From positions 1 to 56,326 of IMG/VR virus record IMGVR_UViG_3300018424_000027: a DNA stretch of 56,326 nt. One strand, 5' to 3'. A model generated the notes under the pieces. The model was not told where the DNA came from and ran no database searches. It saw nothing but the letters and a program-made list of their open reading frames with translations. This DNA is from a virus. This document shows, piece by piece, positions 31,133 through 39,533 of this stretch. Each line of letters opens with the position of its first letter. The first letter of the stretch is position 1. The position numbers were made by a program, and so were the translations under genes.

Positions 31133-31900
31133 ATGTCAATTAAAAAAACTATGGAGGCATATTTGGAAATGGTCTCCGAAAAAAACAAACTTGATCCTGT
31201 AGACGATAAAGCGAACGACAAGAAGTTCAAAGATCGTAAGGACAAGGATATCGATAACGATGGAGACGTAGATTCTTCAGATGAGTATCTTCATAAGAGA
31301 CGTGCCGCAACGGACGATGCAATCGATGGTGGTAAGAAACCTGCCAAGAATGCAGTGAAGAAAGAATCAGAAGACGAAGAGGAAGGCGAAGAGAAGAAGA
31401 AGAAGCCTTTCCCTCCAAAGAAAAATGGTGATGAGGAAGAGTCAGAAGCAGACAAGGATGAGAAAGAAGAAGATCCTGTAGACGCTGATGGTGAAGACGA
31501 AAAACCTGAAGATCCTAAGAAGAAGGATAAGAACCCTCGCACTGCCGACAAGACTGCCGAGATCTCTAAAATTGGTGAGAAGAAGCACGGTAAAACCAAG
31601 AAAGAGAGTTACATGGGTGTAGACCTATCTGACGCAACTGCAGAGTTACTTCGTGCCGTTGACCAGATGTTTGAAGCAAAAGCTGCTCAAGCAAAAGGTG
31701 CAACAGAACCAGAGAAAATGGATGACAAAGAATCCAAGTCTGGTAAGGACTTCATTGCAAAGCACAAGGTTGACAAGAAAGAATTGAAGGATGTCTCTGA
31801 CGCAGAGATCCAAGAACCTAAAGAGCGAACAGTAAAGAAGGAAAACATGTCTGAGTTTGAAGTCATTCGTGCGATCCTTTCTGGTAAAACCCCTGAGTAA
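31133..31900 (+). CDS. Highly charged protein with EF-hand-like repeat
   Basis: A 255-residue protein, extremely rich in Asp, Glu and Lys and probably largely disordered. DKDIDNDGDVDSSDEYLHKRR (about 38-58) is a Ca-binding DxDxDG loop of EF-hand/dockerin type. Later segments (GVDLSDATAELLRAVDQMFEAKA; FEVIRAILSG) are helical. The composition resembles T4-like prohead core or scaffold proteins. The N terminus KKTMEAYLEMVSE is a partial head-peptide match. There is an ACGGAG site upstream. A scaffold or packaged-protein role is inferred. Confidence 0.72.
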   Translation: MSIKKTMEAYLEMVSEKNKLDPVDDKANDKKFKDRKDKDIDNDGDVDSSDEYLHKRRAATDDAIDGGKKPAKNAVKKESEDEEEGEEKKKKPFPPKKNGDEEESEADKDEKEEDPVDADGEDEKPEDPKKKDKNPRTADKTAEISKIGEKKHGKTKKESYMGVDLSDATAELLRAVDQMFEAKAAQAKGATEPEKMDDKESKSGKDFIAKHKVDKKELKDVSDAEIQEPKERTVKKENMSEFEVIRAILSGKTPE

Positions 31901-31916
31901 TGATAAGGAGTAAATT

Positions 31917-32231
31917 ATGTTACAACCCCCAAGATGGTGTACAGACGCAGTGCCCACTCCACGTGGATGGGCAGATCCAAACACAGGAGAACTTTTGATC
32001 TCCACTAGATTGAGTGCAGATGACATTGCTGCATATATCAATCCTGCGTCTGGTCAAGTTGTAGTCGAAGAAGTAGTACACGAAGCACCTGCAATGTTGC
32101 ATGAAGCACCTGTAGGTAACAAGTCTCTCGAAGATATGACCAAAGCAGAACTAGTTGCACTCGCAGAGTCAACTGGTGTTGAAGTTTCCAAGTACGCAAC
32201 GAAGGCAGTATTGATCGAAGCACTCTCTTAA
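31917..32231 (+). CDS. Small structural-type protein with SAP/HeH-like C terminus
   Basis: A 104-residue protein. The N-terminal part has QPPRWCTDAVPTPRGWADPNTGELLIS. The C-terminal helix-extended-helix SLEDMTKAELVALAESTGVEV...ATKAVLIEAL resembles SAP/HeH domains that bind nucleic acids. A strong AAGGAG site is upstream. The late context suggests a virion protein. Confidence 0.75.
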   Translation: MLQPPRWCTDAVPTPRGWADPNTGELLISTRLSADDIAAYINPASGQVVVEEVVHEAPAMLHEAPVGNKSLEDMTKAELVALAESTGVEVSKYATKAVLIEALS

Positions 32232-32249
32232 TTTACAACTAGATATATT

Positions 32250-32612
32250 ATGAAATTAGAACTGACCCCCAAAACCTTCACGCTCTATGCAGCGCAGAAT
32301 TATTATAATCCTACCTGCATAGACAGTGAAGAATTCTTCGATGACATCAAACGATTCAAGTATGTCAAGCGATTACTCAATCGTTATAGAGACACACAAG
32401 AACTCTCCGAAAGACTCATCCTTAATCACCTGATCGTGATCTTCAATTGTTGGGGATTCGAATCTGGTGTTGAGATGTTAGCACTCAAGATAGAACCAGA
32501 ACACTGGTCTACTCTCAAACCGTTTCTTATCTTTTTGAAAGCACTTGAAGGTAATGATCTGGTCGGTATCGAGCAAGATATGTTCGTGGTGGATAGGTTA
32601 CGAAATCTATGA
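32250..32612 (+). CDS. Conserved hypothetical phage protein
   Basis: A 120-residue, mostly helical protein: LTPKTFTLYAAQNYYNPTCID, RFKYVKRLLNRYRDT, LILNHLIVIFNCWG. Proteins like this occur in T4-like phage structural regions; I cannot name a function. The end overlaps the next gene as ATGA. Confidence 0.75.
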   Translation: MKLELTPKTFTLYAAQNYYNPTCIDSEEFFDDIKRFKYVKRLLNRYRDTQELSERLILNHLIVIFNCWGFESGVEMLALKIEPEHWSTLKPFLIFLKALEGNDLVGIEQDMFVVDRLRNL

Positions 32613-33082
32613 ACCCATGTGGAGATTGCACGGCTTGTTGCGACTCACTAGGATTCACTCACGACAACTGGTACACCAGACAAGATCCTGATATCATCCT
32701 ATCGCAGAAAGTCGCCCTGAAAGAGGGTATCAAATACGACTGGGGATCCGGTTGTAATAAACTGTGCTCGAAATCCGGTGACTGTAAAATCTACGAAAAG
32801 AGACCACACGTCTGCCGATCCTTTGATTGTGGATACCTGAAGTATGGTCTTGATTTAGAAACAAGACCGGATCAATGTGGATTCATTACCGAAGTCAATG
32901 ATGGGTGGATAATGGTCACTCCGTGGTTGCACGGTCAGAGAGGAATAGATATAGATAAGTGGAGAGTAGAGAATCACGAATCAGTAAAAGACGTACTGGG
33001 TGACATATCGCAAGAGACAGGTGTCATGTATAAAGAGTATATGTTACAGAGTTACGAAAAATCCTATTGGGTAAAAATATGA
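32609..33082 (+). CDS. YkgJ-like cysteine-cluster protein
   Basis: A 157-residue protein. CGDCTACC near the N terminus, then CNKLCSKSGDCKIYEKRPHVCRSFDCG, gives nine or more cysteines in the pattern of YkgJ/CxxCxxCC cluster proteins, proposed to bind iron-sulphur or zinc. The C-terminal half has no Cys and is unassigned. ATGA overlap upstream. The role is unknown; a redox or metal-transfer function would fit the adjacent synthetase-like and radical enzymes. Confidence 0.78.
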   Translation: MNPCGDCTACCDSLGFTHDNWYTRQDPDIILSQKVALKEGIKYDWGSGCNKLCSKSGDCKIYEKRPHVCRSFDCGYLKYGLDLETRPDQCGFITEVNDGWIMVTPWLHGQRGIDIDKWRVENHESVKDVLGDISQETGVMYKEYMLQSYEKSYWVKI

Positions 33083-33092
33083 GGAAATTTAG

Positions 33093-34499
33093 GTGAAGTT
33101 TTTCGTCTGTACGAATCCCAAAAAAATAAAAAATCATGAAGTAAAAAATTTCGGTAAGTACTACTACTGTCATGATGATGAAGTCAACGTACATAGTGGT
33201 ACGGGATATGTTCTACTCTGGCAGGGATATACTATCGAACAACCCATAGAAACCCTACTGGATGACTGGTGGTCACTACAAAATGCAAACGGTAATTTCT
33301 TTGCGGTACGTATTCTACCTCATAAAATTGACTATGCACTAGACTACTTCAACAACCACAAGATCTTTACTTCTCAGATATATGGGTTCGAGTTATCCAA
33401 TCACCTTCCATGGATGACGATACAAGAATCAGACATTGTACAGAAGTCTTTGCAATATGAACCATTTGTTCGTAGAGAGTTTTCTGGTAAAGAACGTCAG
33501 ACCTTCTTTGGTCACATCAATTCTTTACTACCCTCATATCGATACACACAAGATTCTCGTGATGCATACGAATCTGAAGTAAGGAATGATCCCGAAGAAC
33601 TGGTCGATTTCATTCACGAGTGTATGAGTGGTCATGCACAAGTTATCAAGGACAGGTATCCTAATAGATTCATTGCTCTATCAGAGGGTATAGACTCTGC
33701 ACTGCAGTCTCACTACTTTTATGAAGATCCACAATACATGTACACAGTTGTACCATGTTTAGCTGGCGAAAATGGTCACAAGTATAAACGTGAGATTGCG
33801 ACACACTATCCAAACGTACTGTTCGAAGAATTTGACATGAACCGTGCAAAGGAGTATACTGAAAAGTATTTGAATGATTCCAGTACAAGATGGGCAACTA
33901 TCTTACCTACGATGAAACAAATTGCAGACTGTGAAGTCAAACCAGATATAGTGATGTACGGAGTCAACGGTGATGAGATGTTCTTTCGAGATCTCATTCC
34001 CCACATGCAGATGTTGGCGTATGAGTTTTGGAACGAGGATCAAGAGTCTGTTGTTTCCAAACTAAGAAAGGATATTGCGTCCAAGGGTAGTCAGTACGGT
34101 GCAACATATACCTTGGGTGATGATGAAACGTTCGAGGAGATCTTAGAACAGTTTGTAGGGGGGTGGTTTAATAAAGATAGATCACGTGAGGACTCCTTGA
34201 ATGCTATGGTAAAGTGGACAACACCTAAGTTCTATACTCGTGCCATATCACAGAATAATGACGTGATGTGTGGATCACTATATAATGACAGGAGAATTTT
34301 CCATGAGGTGTTGAAGTGTCCAAAGGACTGGTTACAGGAATTCGGTATGGACTCACCGATACAGAGAAAGATCCTCAAGGACAAGTTTGATTACGAATTT
34401 ATTACTCCTCACAAAGATGCTCTGTACGCTATGTACCAAGGGATCTTTGATAACATTTTTAATTCAACAGTACCAAAAGCACTGGTAGAAACGGTATAA
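33093..34499 (+). CDS. Asparagine-synthetase-like amidotransferase-domain protein
   Basis: A 468-residue protein. An N-terminal region (1-150) is placed where asparagine synthetases have the glutaminase domain, but without the N-terminal catalytic Cys. A C-terminal ATP-pyrophosphatase domain has IALSEGIDSALQS (PP-loop, 197-202; the usual SGGxDS has Glu instead of Gly) and MYGVNGDEMFFR, matching SGxGxDExFgG. It may activate a carboxylate with ATP and use another amine or ammonia. UDP-uronates made by this phage are a possible class of substrate. GTG start with AGGA upstream. Confidence 0.75.
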   Translation: MKFFVCTNPKKIKNHEVKNFGKYYYCHDDEVNVHSGTGYVLLWQGYTIEQPIETLLDDWWSLQNANGNFFAVRILPHKIDYALDYFNNHKIFTSQIYGFELSNHLPWMTIQESDIVQKSLQYEPFVRREFSGKERQTFFGHINSLLPSYRYTQDSRDAYESEVRNDPEELVDFIHECMSGHAQVIKDRYPNRFIALSEGIDSALQSHYFYEDPQYMYTVVPCLAGENGHKYKREIATHYPNVLFEEFDMNRAKEYTEKYLNDSSTRWATILPTMKQIADCEVKPDIVMYGVNGDEMFFRDLIPHMQMLAYEFWNEDQESVVSKLRKDIASKGSQYGATYTLGDDETFEEILEQFVGGWFNKDRSREDSLNAMVKWTTPKFYTRAISQNNDVMCGSLYNDRRIFHEVLKCPKDWLQEFGMDSPIQRKILKDKFDYEFITPHKDALYAMYQGIFDNIFNSTVPKALVETV

Positions 34500-34502
34500 A
34501 TA
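34495..34502 (+). promoter_or_regulatory. T4-type late promoter
   Basis: TATAAATA spans the stop codon of the synthetase-like gene, 7 bases before ATG 34509. The leader would be very short or start near the ATG. Confidence 0.65.
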
Positions 34503-34508
34503 AGCACT

Positions 34509-35090
34509 ATGGGACTATTAAAATCAGCAGCAGATCTTGTCTATACTATCCGGTTCTTGAAACTTCTGGTAACGAAGTTCGAGGATACCGAAGCGTTCAA
34601 AGCGGGAATCATAGACAAAGACGGAAATAAGAACAAAGACTTCTCACAGAATTCTATGGATGATCGTGAAGCATATAGAGCACACTACACGACATTCCAT
34701 CGTCTTGTTTTCAATTTAAAACGAATCATGGCAAAAGCGCCAGGCGGTTCATCTGTGGTCGCACGATACGGTGCCGCTCTTGCACTGATCAAAGAACACG
34801 GTGGAGACATAGATAAGATCCACAAAGAAACAGGTATAGACATTCTTGACTGTCTCGCAGAAGAGACTCAGTGGTTTATGTTAGAAGGTAATGAGTTATC
34901 GCCAGGCATATACCGAATCAAGAATGACAGCATCACTACTAAGTGCGAAGAGGTTGTCAAGAAAGGTGACCAACTTAGAGTAGAAATGACTATGCCTATA
35001 GATGAGATACTTGGTCTATCCATTTACGAAGCGACTCATCTGAAATCCAATCAACAAGTTTACATAACCACGGCGGAGTTATCGAAATGA
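34509..35090 (+). CDS. Conserved virion-type protein
   Basis: A 193-residue protein. The N terminus MGLLKSAADLVYTIRFLKLLV and KFEDTEAFKAGIIDKDGNKNK are, to my recollection, highly conserved among T4-like phages as a structural protein, commonly annotated hypothetical. It starts 7 bases after a late promoter. The C-terminal half is beta-rich (ELSPGIYRIKNDSIT). Not identified with a T4 gene. Confidence 0.75.
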   Translation: MGLLKSAADLVYTIRFLKLLVTKFEDTEAFKAGIIDKDGNKNKDFSQNSMDDREAYRAHYTTFHRLVFNLKRIMAKAPGGSSVVARYGAALALIKEHGGDIDKIHKETGIDILDCLAEETQWFMLEGNELSPGIYRIKNDSITTKCEEVVKKGDQLRVEMTMPIDEILGLSIYEATHLKSNQQVYITTAELSK

Positions 35091-35704
35091 TGCAAGATAG
35101 GTATGACCATCATTTTTCTGGTATGGAAAGACATATCAACGAAGGTCATGCATATCTATCAGATAAGACCGTTCGCAATTTTAAATCCATGTTGGCAACA
35201 ACTGGTGCAAAGAAGATTTTAGAAATCGGATTCAACGCAGGACATTCTACGTACTGTTTCCTCTCGACAGCACGTGACATAGTAGTTCATTCCATCGATA
35301 TTGGAAGACATCGTTATACCAGACCAGCCGCCAATAAGATGGAAAAGATCTTTGGAGACAGGTTCAAATTTGGTATCAAAGATTCTCGTGAGATCACACC
35401 CGAAGAATTATCAGAAGGATACGATTTGGCGTATATCGACGGGGATCATAGACCTGAAGCAATGCGAAGAGATTACATCAACTGTAGTCTAGCAAAAATT
35501 CCATATATCCTAATAGATGACATAAACCTGTTTTCGGAAATAAAAAGATTTGTAAACCATATAGACCAGAGTGACAATCATCCCTATAAGATACATGAAG
35601 TGTATGAAATCGAAAACTCTAAGAGACGTTGGAACAAGGGTGATGGAGTAGAAGCTTCGGTTATGGTTTTACTTAAAAGAGAGGACACCAATGAAGAAAT
35701 TTAA
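35087..35704 (+). CDS. Class I SAM-dependent methyltransferase
   Basis: A 205-residue protein. Motif I is KKILEIGFNAGHSTY (about 43-57), with HSIDIGRH and YDLAYIDGDHR (about 118-128), the Methyltransf_24 layout. It shares EIGF.AGHST with the protein at 407-961. ATGA overlap with the virion-type gene. The substrate is unknown. Confidence 0.82.
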   Translation: MMQDRYDHHFSGMERHINEGHAYLSDKTVRNFKSMLATTGAKKILEIGFNAGHSTYCFLSTARDIVVHSIDIGRHRYTRPAANKMEKIFGDRFKFGIKDSREITPEELSEGYDLAYIDGDHRPEAMRRDYINCSLAKIPYILIDDINLFSEIKRFVNHIDQSDNHPYKIHEVYEIENSKRRWNKGDGVEASVMVLLKREDTNEEI

Positions 35705-35843
35705 AACACATGCTGAGGACACAACGACAGCATCCGTAGTTGGTACGGGTGATGATGCCTCTACAGTGGTAGTGAAAAAGAAAAAGAAACGTAAGCGTGA
35801 TGAACTGCTTGCGAAGGTTCTTAAACGAAAATCTCCCTTATAG
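35691..35843 (+). CDS. Small basic late protein with head-peptide-like N terminus
   Basis: A 50-residue protein beginning MKKFKTHAED, then a Thr/Ser/Val-rich stretch, then VVVKKKKKRKRDELLAKVLKRK. It overlaps the methyltransferase by 14 bases. The aromatic/basic start and basic tail recall small T4 prohead core proteins. The targeting match is weak (AED instead of (L/I)xE). Confidence 0.65.
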   Translation: MKKFKTHAEDTTTASVVGTGDDASTVVVKKKKKRKRDELLAKVLKRKSPL

Positions 35844-35845
35844 GC

Positions 35846-35874
35846 TTGACATTTCTCGTTGAGTCTGTTATGAT
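35846..35874 (+). promoter_or_regulatory. Sigma70-type promoter for the nrd operon
   Basis: TTGACA (35846-35851), a 17-base spacer and TATGAT (35869-35874). It is three bases after the previous stop and drives 35902 and then nrdA and nrdB. The spacer lacks most of the family consensus except a TTGAGT-like stretch, and there is no AATTAC palindrome. Confidence 0.82.
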
Positions 35875-35901
35875 GTTCAAACCAAACTAGGAACTAACGC
35901 T

Positions 35902-36270
35902 ATGAAGACTATAGATCATAGGGGATTTACTGTCTGCGTTTTTCATGGTAAGGATCAAGATGAAGTAGAAGAGGTAGTAGCCCTGCAGAATAATCTGGGT
36001 ATGGCAGGCGGAGCGGTAGACAAATTGATCTTTGTACCTATGGAAGGATGCGACAGTGAAGAACTCCGACAAGACAGATTTCTAATTTCCAATCCTGAGT
36101 CGTCTCTTGTAAATCACTTTATGTGGGAAGAGATTTGGTCTCAGAAGGAACAAGACCAGAAAGTGTTAACCATGGTTGACAAGTTCATAGATACAAAGAA
36201 ACAAGCGGTAATTGAGAACTATGAATATGTTCCCGATGAACCATTTTACGATTACAGTGGTGGAAGATAA
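35902..36270 (+). CDS. Hypothetical protein preceding nrdA
   Basis: A 122-residue protein: RGFTVCVFHGKDQDEVEEVV, DKLIFVPMEGCDSEELRQDRF, then an acidic C terminus. It has alpha/beta character and no recognised family. First gene of the nrd operon and adjacent to nrdA, so it may serve nucleotide metabolism. Confidence 0.75.
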   Translation: MKTIDHRGFTVCVFHGKDQDEVEEVVALQNNLGMAGGAVDKLIFVPMEGCDSEELRQDRFLISNPESSLVNHFMWEEIWSQKEQDQKVLTMVDKFIDTKKQAVIENYEYVPDEPFYDYSGGR

Positions 36271-38250
36271 ATGAAAATTGATAAGAAAAAGGATAAGTTG
36301 TTAGAGGACTATGCAGTAGGGATGCTGAAAGACTTCTACCTGAATGATTATGAAGACTCCCCTCAAGAGGGATACGCACGTGCCGCAAAGGCATGGTCAA
36401 CATATAAGGGAGAGATGGATGAAGATCTTGCTCAACGGTTATATGATTATGTTAGTAATAAGTGGTTTATGTACGCTTCTCCTGTACTTTCTAACGCACC
36501 TAATGGACACGGTAAAGGGAAAGGAATGCCTATCTCGTGTTTCCTCACTTATGTGCCAGATACTCTGGAGGGTCTCATTGGTCACAGTTCTGAGTTACGT
36601 TGGCTTAGTGTTTATGGTGGCGGTGTTGGGGGTCACTGGAGTGACGTGCGAACCGTGTCAGACATTGCACCAGGCCCTATCCCGTTCCTACACACTGTAG
36701 ATGCAGACATGATTGCTTACCGTCAAGGTAAGACTCGTAAGGGTTCTTATGCCGCTTACATGAACGTGTCGCATCCAGACATTATCGAATTTTTAAACAT
36801 CCGTATTCCTACGGGTGACGTGCAACGTAAAGCGTTAAACCTACACAACGCAATCAATGTCAGTAATGAGTTCATGGAAGCAGTCATGACTAACTCTGAC
36901 TTTGATCTGCGTGATCCAAAAGATGGAACTGTGAAGGAGACGATCAAGGCACGTAAACTATGGGAACGTATTTTGGAAGTGAGGTTCCGTACAGGTGAAC
37001 CCTATCTGAACTTCATCGACACTGCAAATGAAATGCTACCCCAACCACTAAAGGATCTTGGTCTACAAATTCATGGATCCAATTTATGTAATGAGATACA
37101 CTTACCGACAAGTGAAGACCGGACTGCGGTATGTTGTTTATCTAGTTTGAATCTGGAGTATTATGATGAATGGAAAAACACTACTATTGTGCGGGATATT
37201 GTGCGTATGCTTGATAATGTTCTCGAATACTTTATCGAAAACGCACCAGACACTATCAGCCGTGCAAAGTACTCTGCAGAACGTGAACGATCAATTGGAC
37301 TCGGAGCAATGGGATTCCACAGTCTCCTCCAAAAAAATGGAGTCGCATGGGAATCAAGAAAGGCAAGAGAAATCAACGATGTTGTGTTTGCCCATATTAA
37401 CGGAGAAGCTGTCGCAGAAACTCAACGACTTGCAGAAGAGAGGGGGGAATATCCTGACGGTATCGGATCCGGACGGAGAAACGCACATCTCATTGCAATT
37501 GCACCAAACGCCTCAAGCGGAGTCATTCTGTCTACAAGTCCAAGCATCGAACCCCTGAAGGCATGTGCGTACACACACCGTACACGATCAGGATCGTTCC
37601 TTGTAAAGAACAAATACTTGGAAGAGTTACTGGAGAGTAAGGGTGAGAACAACGAGTCCAACTGGACTAGTATTATCACAAATAAAGGTAGTGTTCAGCA
37701 CTTACCTTTCCTAACAGAGGGTGAAAAAAGTATATATAAGACTGCACAGGAATTAGATCAGAACTGGGTTATCCAACATGCAGCAGATCGTCAGAAGTAC
37801 ATCTGTCAAGGACAGTCAGTCAATATCTTTTTCCCATCTGGTGCAGAGAAATCTTATGTTAACAAGGTGCATTTGAAGGCATGGAAAGAAGGACTGAAAG
37901 GTCTATACTATCTCCGTACCGAAGCAAAGTCACGTGCAGAAAACGTATCTGAGAAAGTAGAACGTGTTGCACTGCAGGATGATACTCGTAGCATTGTCTA
38001 TAGTAAAAAGAACTGCCCTTGGTGTGCTCTTGCAATGGAAGAACTCAAGTTACGAGGTATTCTATTTGACAAGATAGATCTCGAAGAGATCGGTAAGACC
38101 GCTGCAGAAGTAACGGGACGTAAGGTCAAAACTGTACCCCAAATCTATATTCAGGGGAACTACATAGGTGGATACCAAGAACTAATGGAATGGTTAGATA
38201 CACCGGCAGAAAATGACGAAGAAGACGAATGCAAAGCTTGCGAGGGATAA
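36271..38250 (+). CDS. nrdA: Class I ribonucleotide reductase alpha subunit fused to glutaredoxin
   Basis: A 659-residue protein. The catalytic barrel has MPISCFLTYVPD, HGSNLCNEIHLPTS, AVCCLSSLNLEYY, GAMGFHSLLQ and the radical-path GLKGLYYLRTEAKSRAENV (about 547-565). There is no N-terminal ATP cone, so allosteric control by dATP is probably absent. Residues about 572-645 are a glutaredoxin domain (YSKKNCPWC, TVPQIYI, GGYQEL). The chain ends ECKACEG (C654, C657), like the cysteine tail that reduces the active site. It makes dNDPs with NrdB directly downstream. The fused reductant is notable. Confidence 0.95.
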   Translation: MKIDKKKDKLLEDYAVGMLKDFYLNDYEDSPQEGYARAAKAWSTYKGEMDEDLAQRLYDYVSNKWFMYASPVLSNAPNGHGKGKGMPISCFLTYVPDTLEGLIGHSSELRWLSVYGGGVGGHWSDVRTVSDIAPGPIPFLHTVDADMIAYRQGKTRKGSYAAYMNVSHPDIIEFLNIRIPTGDVQRKALNLHNAINVSNEFMEAVMTNSDFDLRDPKDGTVKETIKARKLWERILEVRFRTGEPYLNFIDTANEMLPQPLKDLGLQIHGSNLCNEIHLPTSEDRTAVCCLSSLNLEYYDEWKNTTIVRDIVRMLDNVLEYFIENAPDTISRAKYSAERERSIGLGAMGFHSLLQKNGVAWESRKAREINDVVFAHINGEAVAETQRLAEERGEYPDGIGSGRRNAHLIAIAPNASSGVILSTSPSIEPLKACAYTHRTRSGSFLVKNKYLEELLESKGENNESNWTSIITNKGSVQHLPFLTEGEKSIYKTAQELDQNWVIQHAADRQKYICQGQSVNIFFPSGAEKSYVNKVHLKAWKEGLKGLYYLRTEAKSRAENVSEKVERVALQDDTRSIVYSKKNCPWCALAMEELKLRGILFDKIDLEEIGKTAAEVTGRKVKTVPQIYIQGNYIGGYQELMEWLDTPAENDEEDECKACEG

Positions 38251-39258
38251 ATGGCATTATTAGAATTTAGTACAACTTACAAACCGTTCAAGTATCCATG
38301 GGCGGTAGAACTATCCAAGAAGCACGAAGAGGTGCACTGGATTGAAGACGAAGCAGAACTGTCCGAAGACGTACAGGACTGGAAAACCAAACTAACTGAA
38401 TCAGAGAAAGAGTTCATTACTCATATCTTGAGACTGTTTACTCAGTCAGACGTACAGGTGGGTGAGAACTATCACGAACTCTTGATTCCAAAATTCAAGA
38501 ACAATGAAGTCCGTAACATGTTGTCATCGTTTGCGGGTCGAGAAGCAGTACACCAACGTGCGTATGCACTGTTGAATGATACTCTGGGTCTACCCGACGA
38601 AGAGTACCACAAGTTTCTTGAGTTTAAAGAGATGGCAGACAAGGTTGACTTCATGAAAGAAGGTGACTCAAACACTCACACCGGACTTGCACTTGCACTC
38701 GCACAATCAGTATTCAACGAGGGTATGAGTCTGTTCAGTTCTTTTGTGATGTTACTCAACTTCCAACGCTTCGGTAAGATGAAGGGTATGGGTACAATCG
38801 TTGAGTGGTCGATACGTGATGAGTCTCTACACGTGCAGGGTAACGCAAAACTGTTCCGTGAGTTCTGTGATGAACATCCACGTATCGTAAACGATGAACT
38901 CAAGTCTAAGATCTATGAGATGGCAAAGACTGCTGTTGCACTAGAAGACAAGTTCATTCAACTTGCATTTAGAGGTAATGATGTCGAGGGTCTAACGAAG
39001 GAAGAAGTGAAACAATACATCCGTCACATTGCGGATAGACGTTTACTTCAACTAGGATTGAAACCGAAGTTTCGACAAAAGGACAATCCACTACCTTGGT
39101 TAGACTGGGTATTGAATGGTGCGTCTCATGACAACTTCTTTGAAAAACGAGTCACTGAGTATTCTGTAAACGGAATGGAAGGTGACTGGGGATGGGAAGA
39201 AGAAGGTGCTCCCGCACCAGTCATGTGTGAGTTAGACGGAACGGGTTGTGCAGCGTGA
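38251..39258 (+). CDS. nrdB: Class Ia ribonucleotide reductase beta subunit
   Basis: A 335-residue protein with the diiron ligand set: D in FTQSDVQVGENY, E and H in REAVHQRAY, E in FNEGMSLF, E and H in RDESLHVQG. A Tyr sits four residues after the first His (EAVHQRAY), the position of the E. coli radical tyrosine Y122, so it is a tyrosyl-radical class Ia type. It starts at the nrdA stop, ensuring equal synthesis. The C-terminal tail (ACELDGTGCAA-like) should contact NrdA. Confidence 0.95.
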   Translation: MALLEFSTTYKPFKYPWAVELSKKHEEVHWIEDEAELSEDVQDWKTKLTESEKEFITHILRLFTQSDVQVGENYHELLIPKFKNNEVRNMLSSFAGREAVHQRAYALLNDTLGLPDEEYHKFLEFKEMADKVDFMKEGDSNTHTGLALALAQSVFNEGMSLFSSFVMLLNFQRFGKMKGMGTIVEWSIRDESLHVQGNAKLFREFCDEHPRIVNDELKSKIYEMAKTAVALEDKFIQLAFRGNDVEGLTKEEVKQYIRHIADRRLLQLGLKPKFRQKDNPLPWLDWVLNGASHDNFFEKRVTEYSVNGMEGDWGWEEEGAPAPVMCELDGTGCAA

Positions 39259-39404
39259 CAGATGCTTTCAAGTATGTTAACGACTGTCCGATCTGTGACA
39301 TAGAGACTACTATTATTGTTCATGAAGATGACGATCCGCCAGCGCATTGTCCGATGTGCGGATCTGATTCAGACCTTGTTCAGTTGAAAGATTCCGATGA
39401 ATGA
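39255..39404 (+). CDS. Small C4 zinc-ribbon protein
   Basis: A 49-residue protein from GTG 39255, overlapping the nrdB stop by 4 bases. CPIC (11-14) and CPMCG (32-36) form a C-x2-C...C-x2-C zinc ribbon with acidic loops between. Tight coupling to nrdB suggests co-expression. No specific family is recognised. Confidence 0.68.
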   Translation: MTDAFKYVNDCPICDIETTIIVHEDDDPPAHCPMCGSDSDLVQLKDSDE

Positions 39405-39531
39405 CAAAGAAATAGAAGAGTGGGTAAACAAGAACCCTATGTTGGCAAACTGTGTTTACCCTGTAATTGCAATCGCAAGTATTCTGTTGTTACAGTACAC
39501 CTGTATCCAAATAATTAACTACCTAACATAA
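39397..39531 (+). CDS. Small single-pass membrane protein
   Basis: A 44-residue protein, MNDKEIEEWVNKNPML then ANCVYPVIAIASILLLQY as a membrane helix. It overlaps the zinc-ribbon gene by 8 bases and ends 2 bases before panD. Too short for family assignment. Confidence 0.6.
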   Translation: MNDKEIEEWVNKNPMLANCVYPVIAIASILLLQYTCIQIINYLT

Positions 39532-39533
39532 TT

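Noticed and set aside
31291-31599. Minus-strand open frame opposite the charged protein at 31133
   Set aside because: It is Ser/Phe-rich only because it is antisense to Lys/Glu/Asp codons; no start signal.
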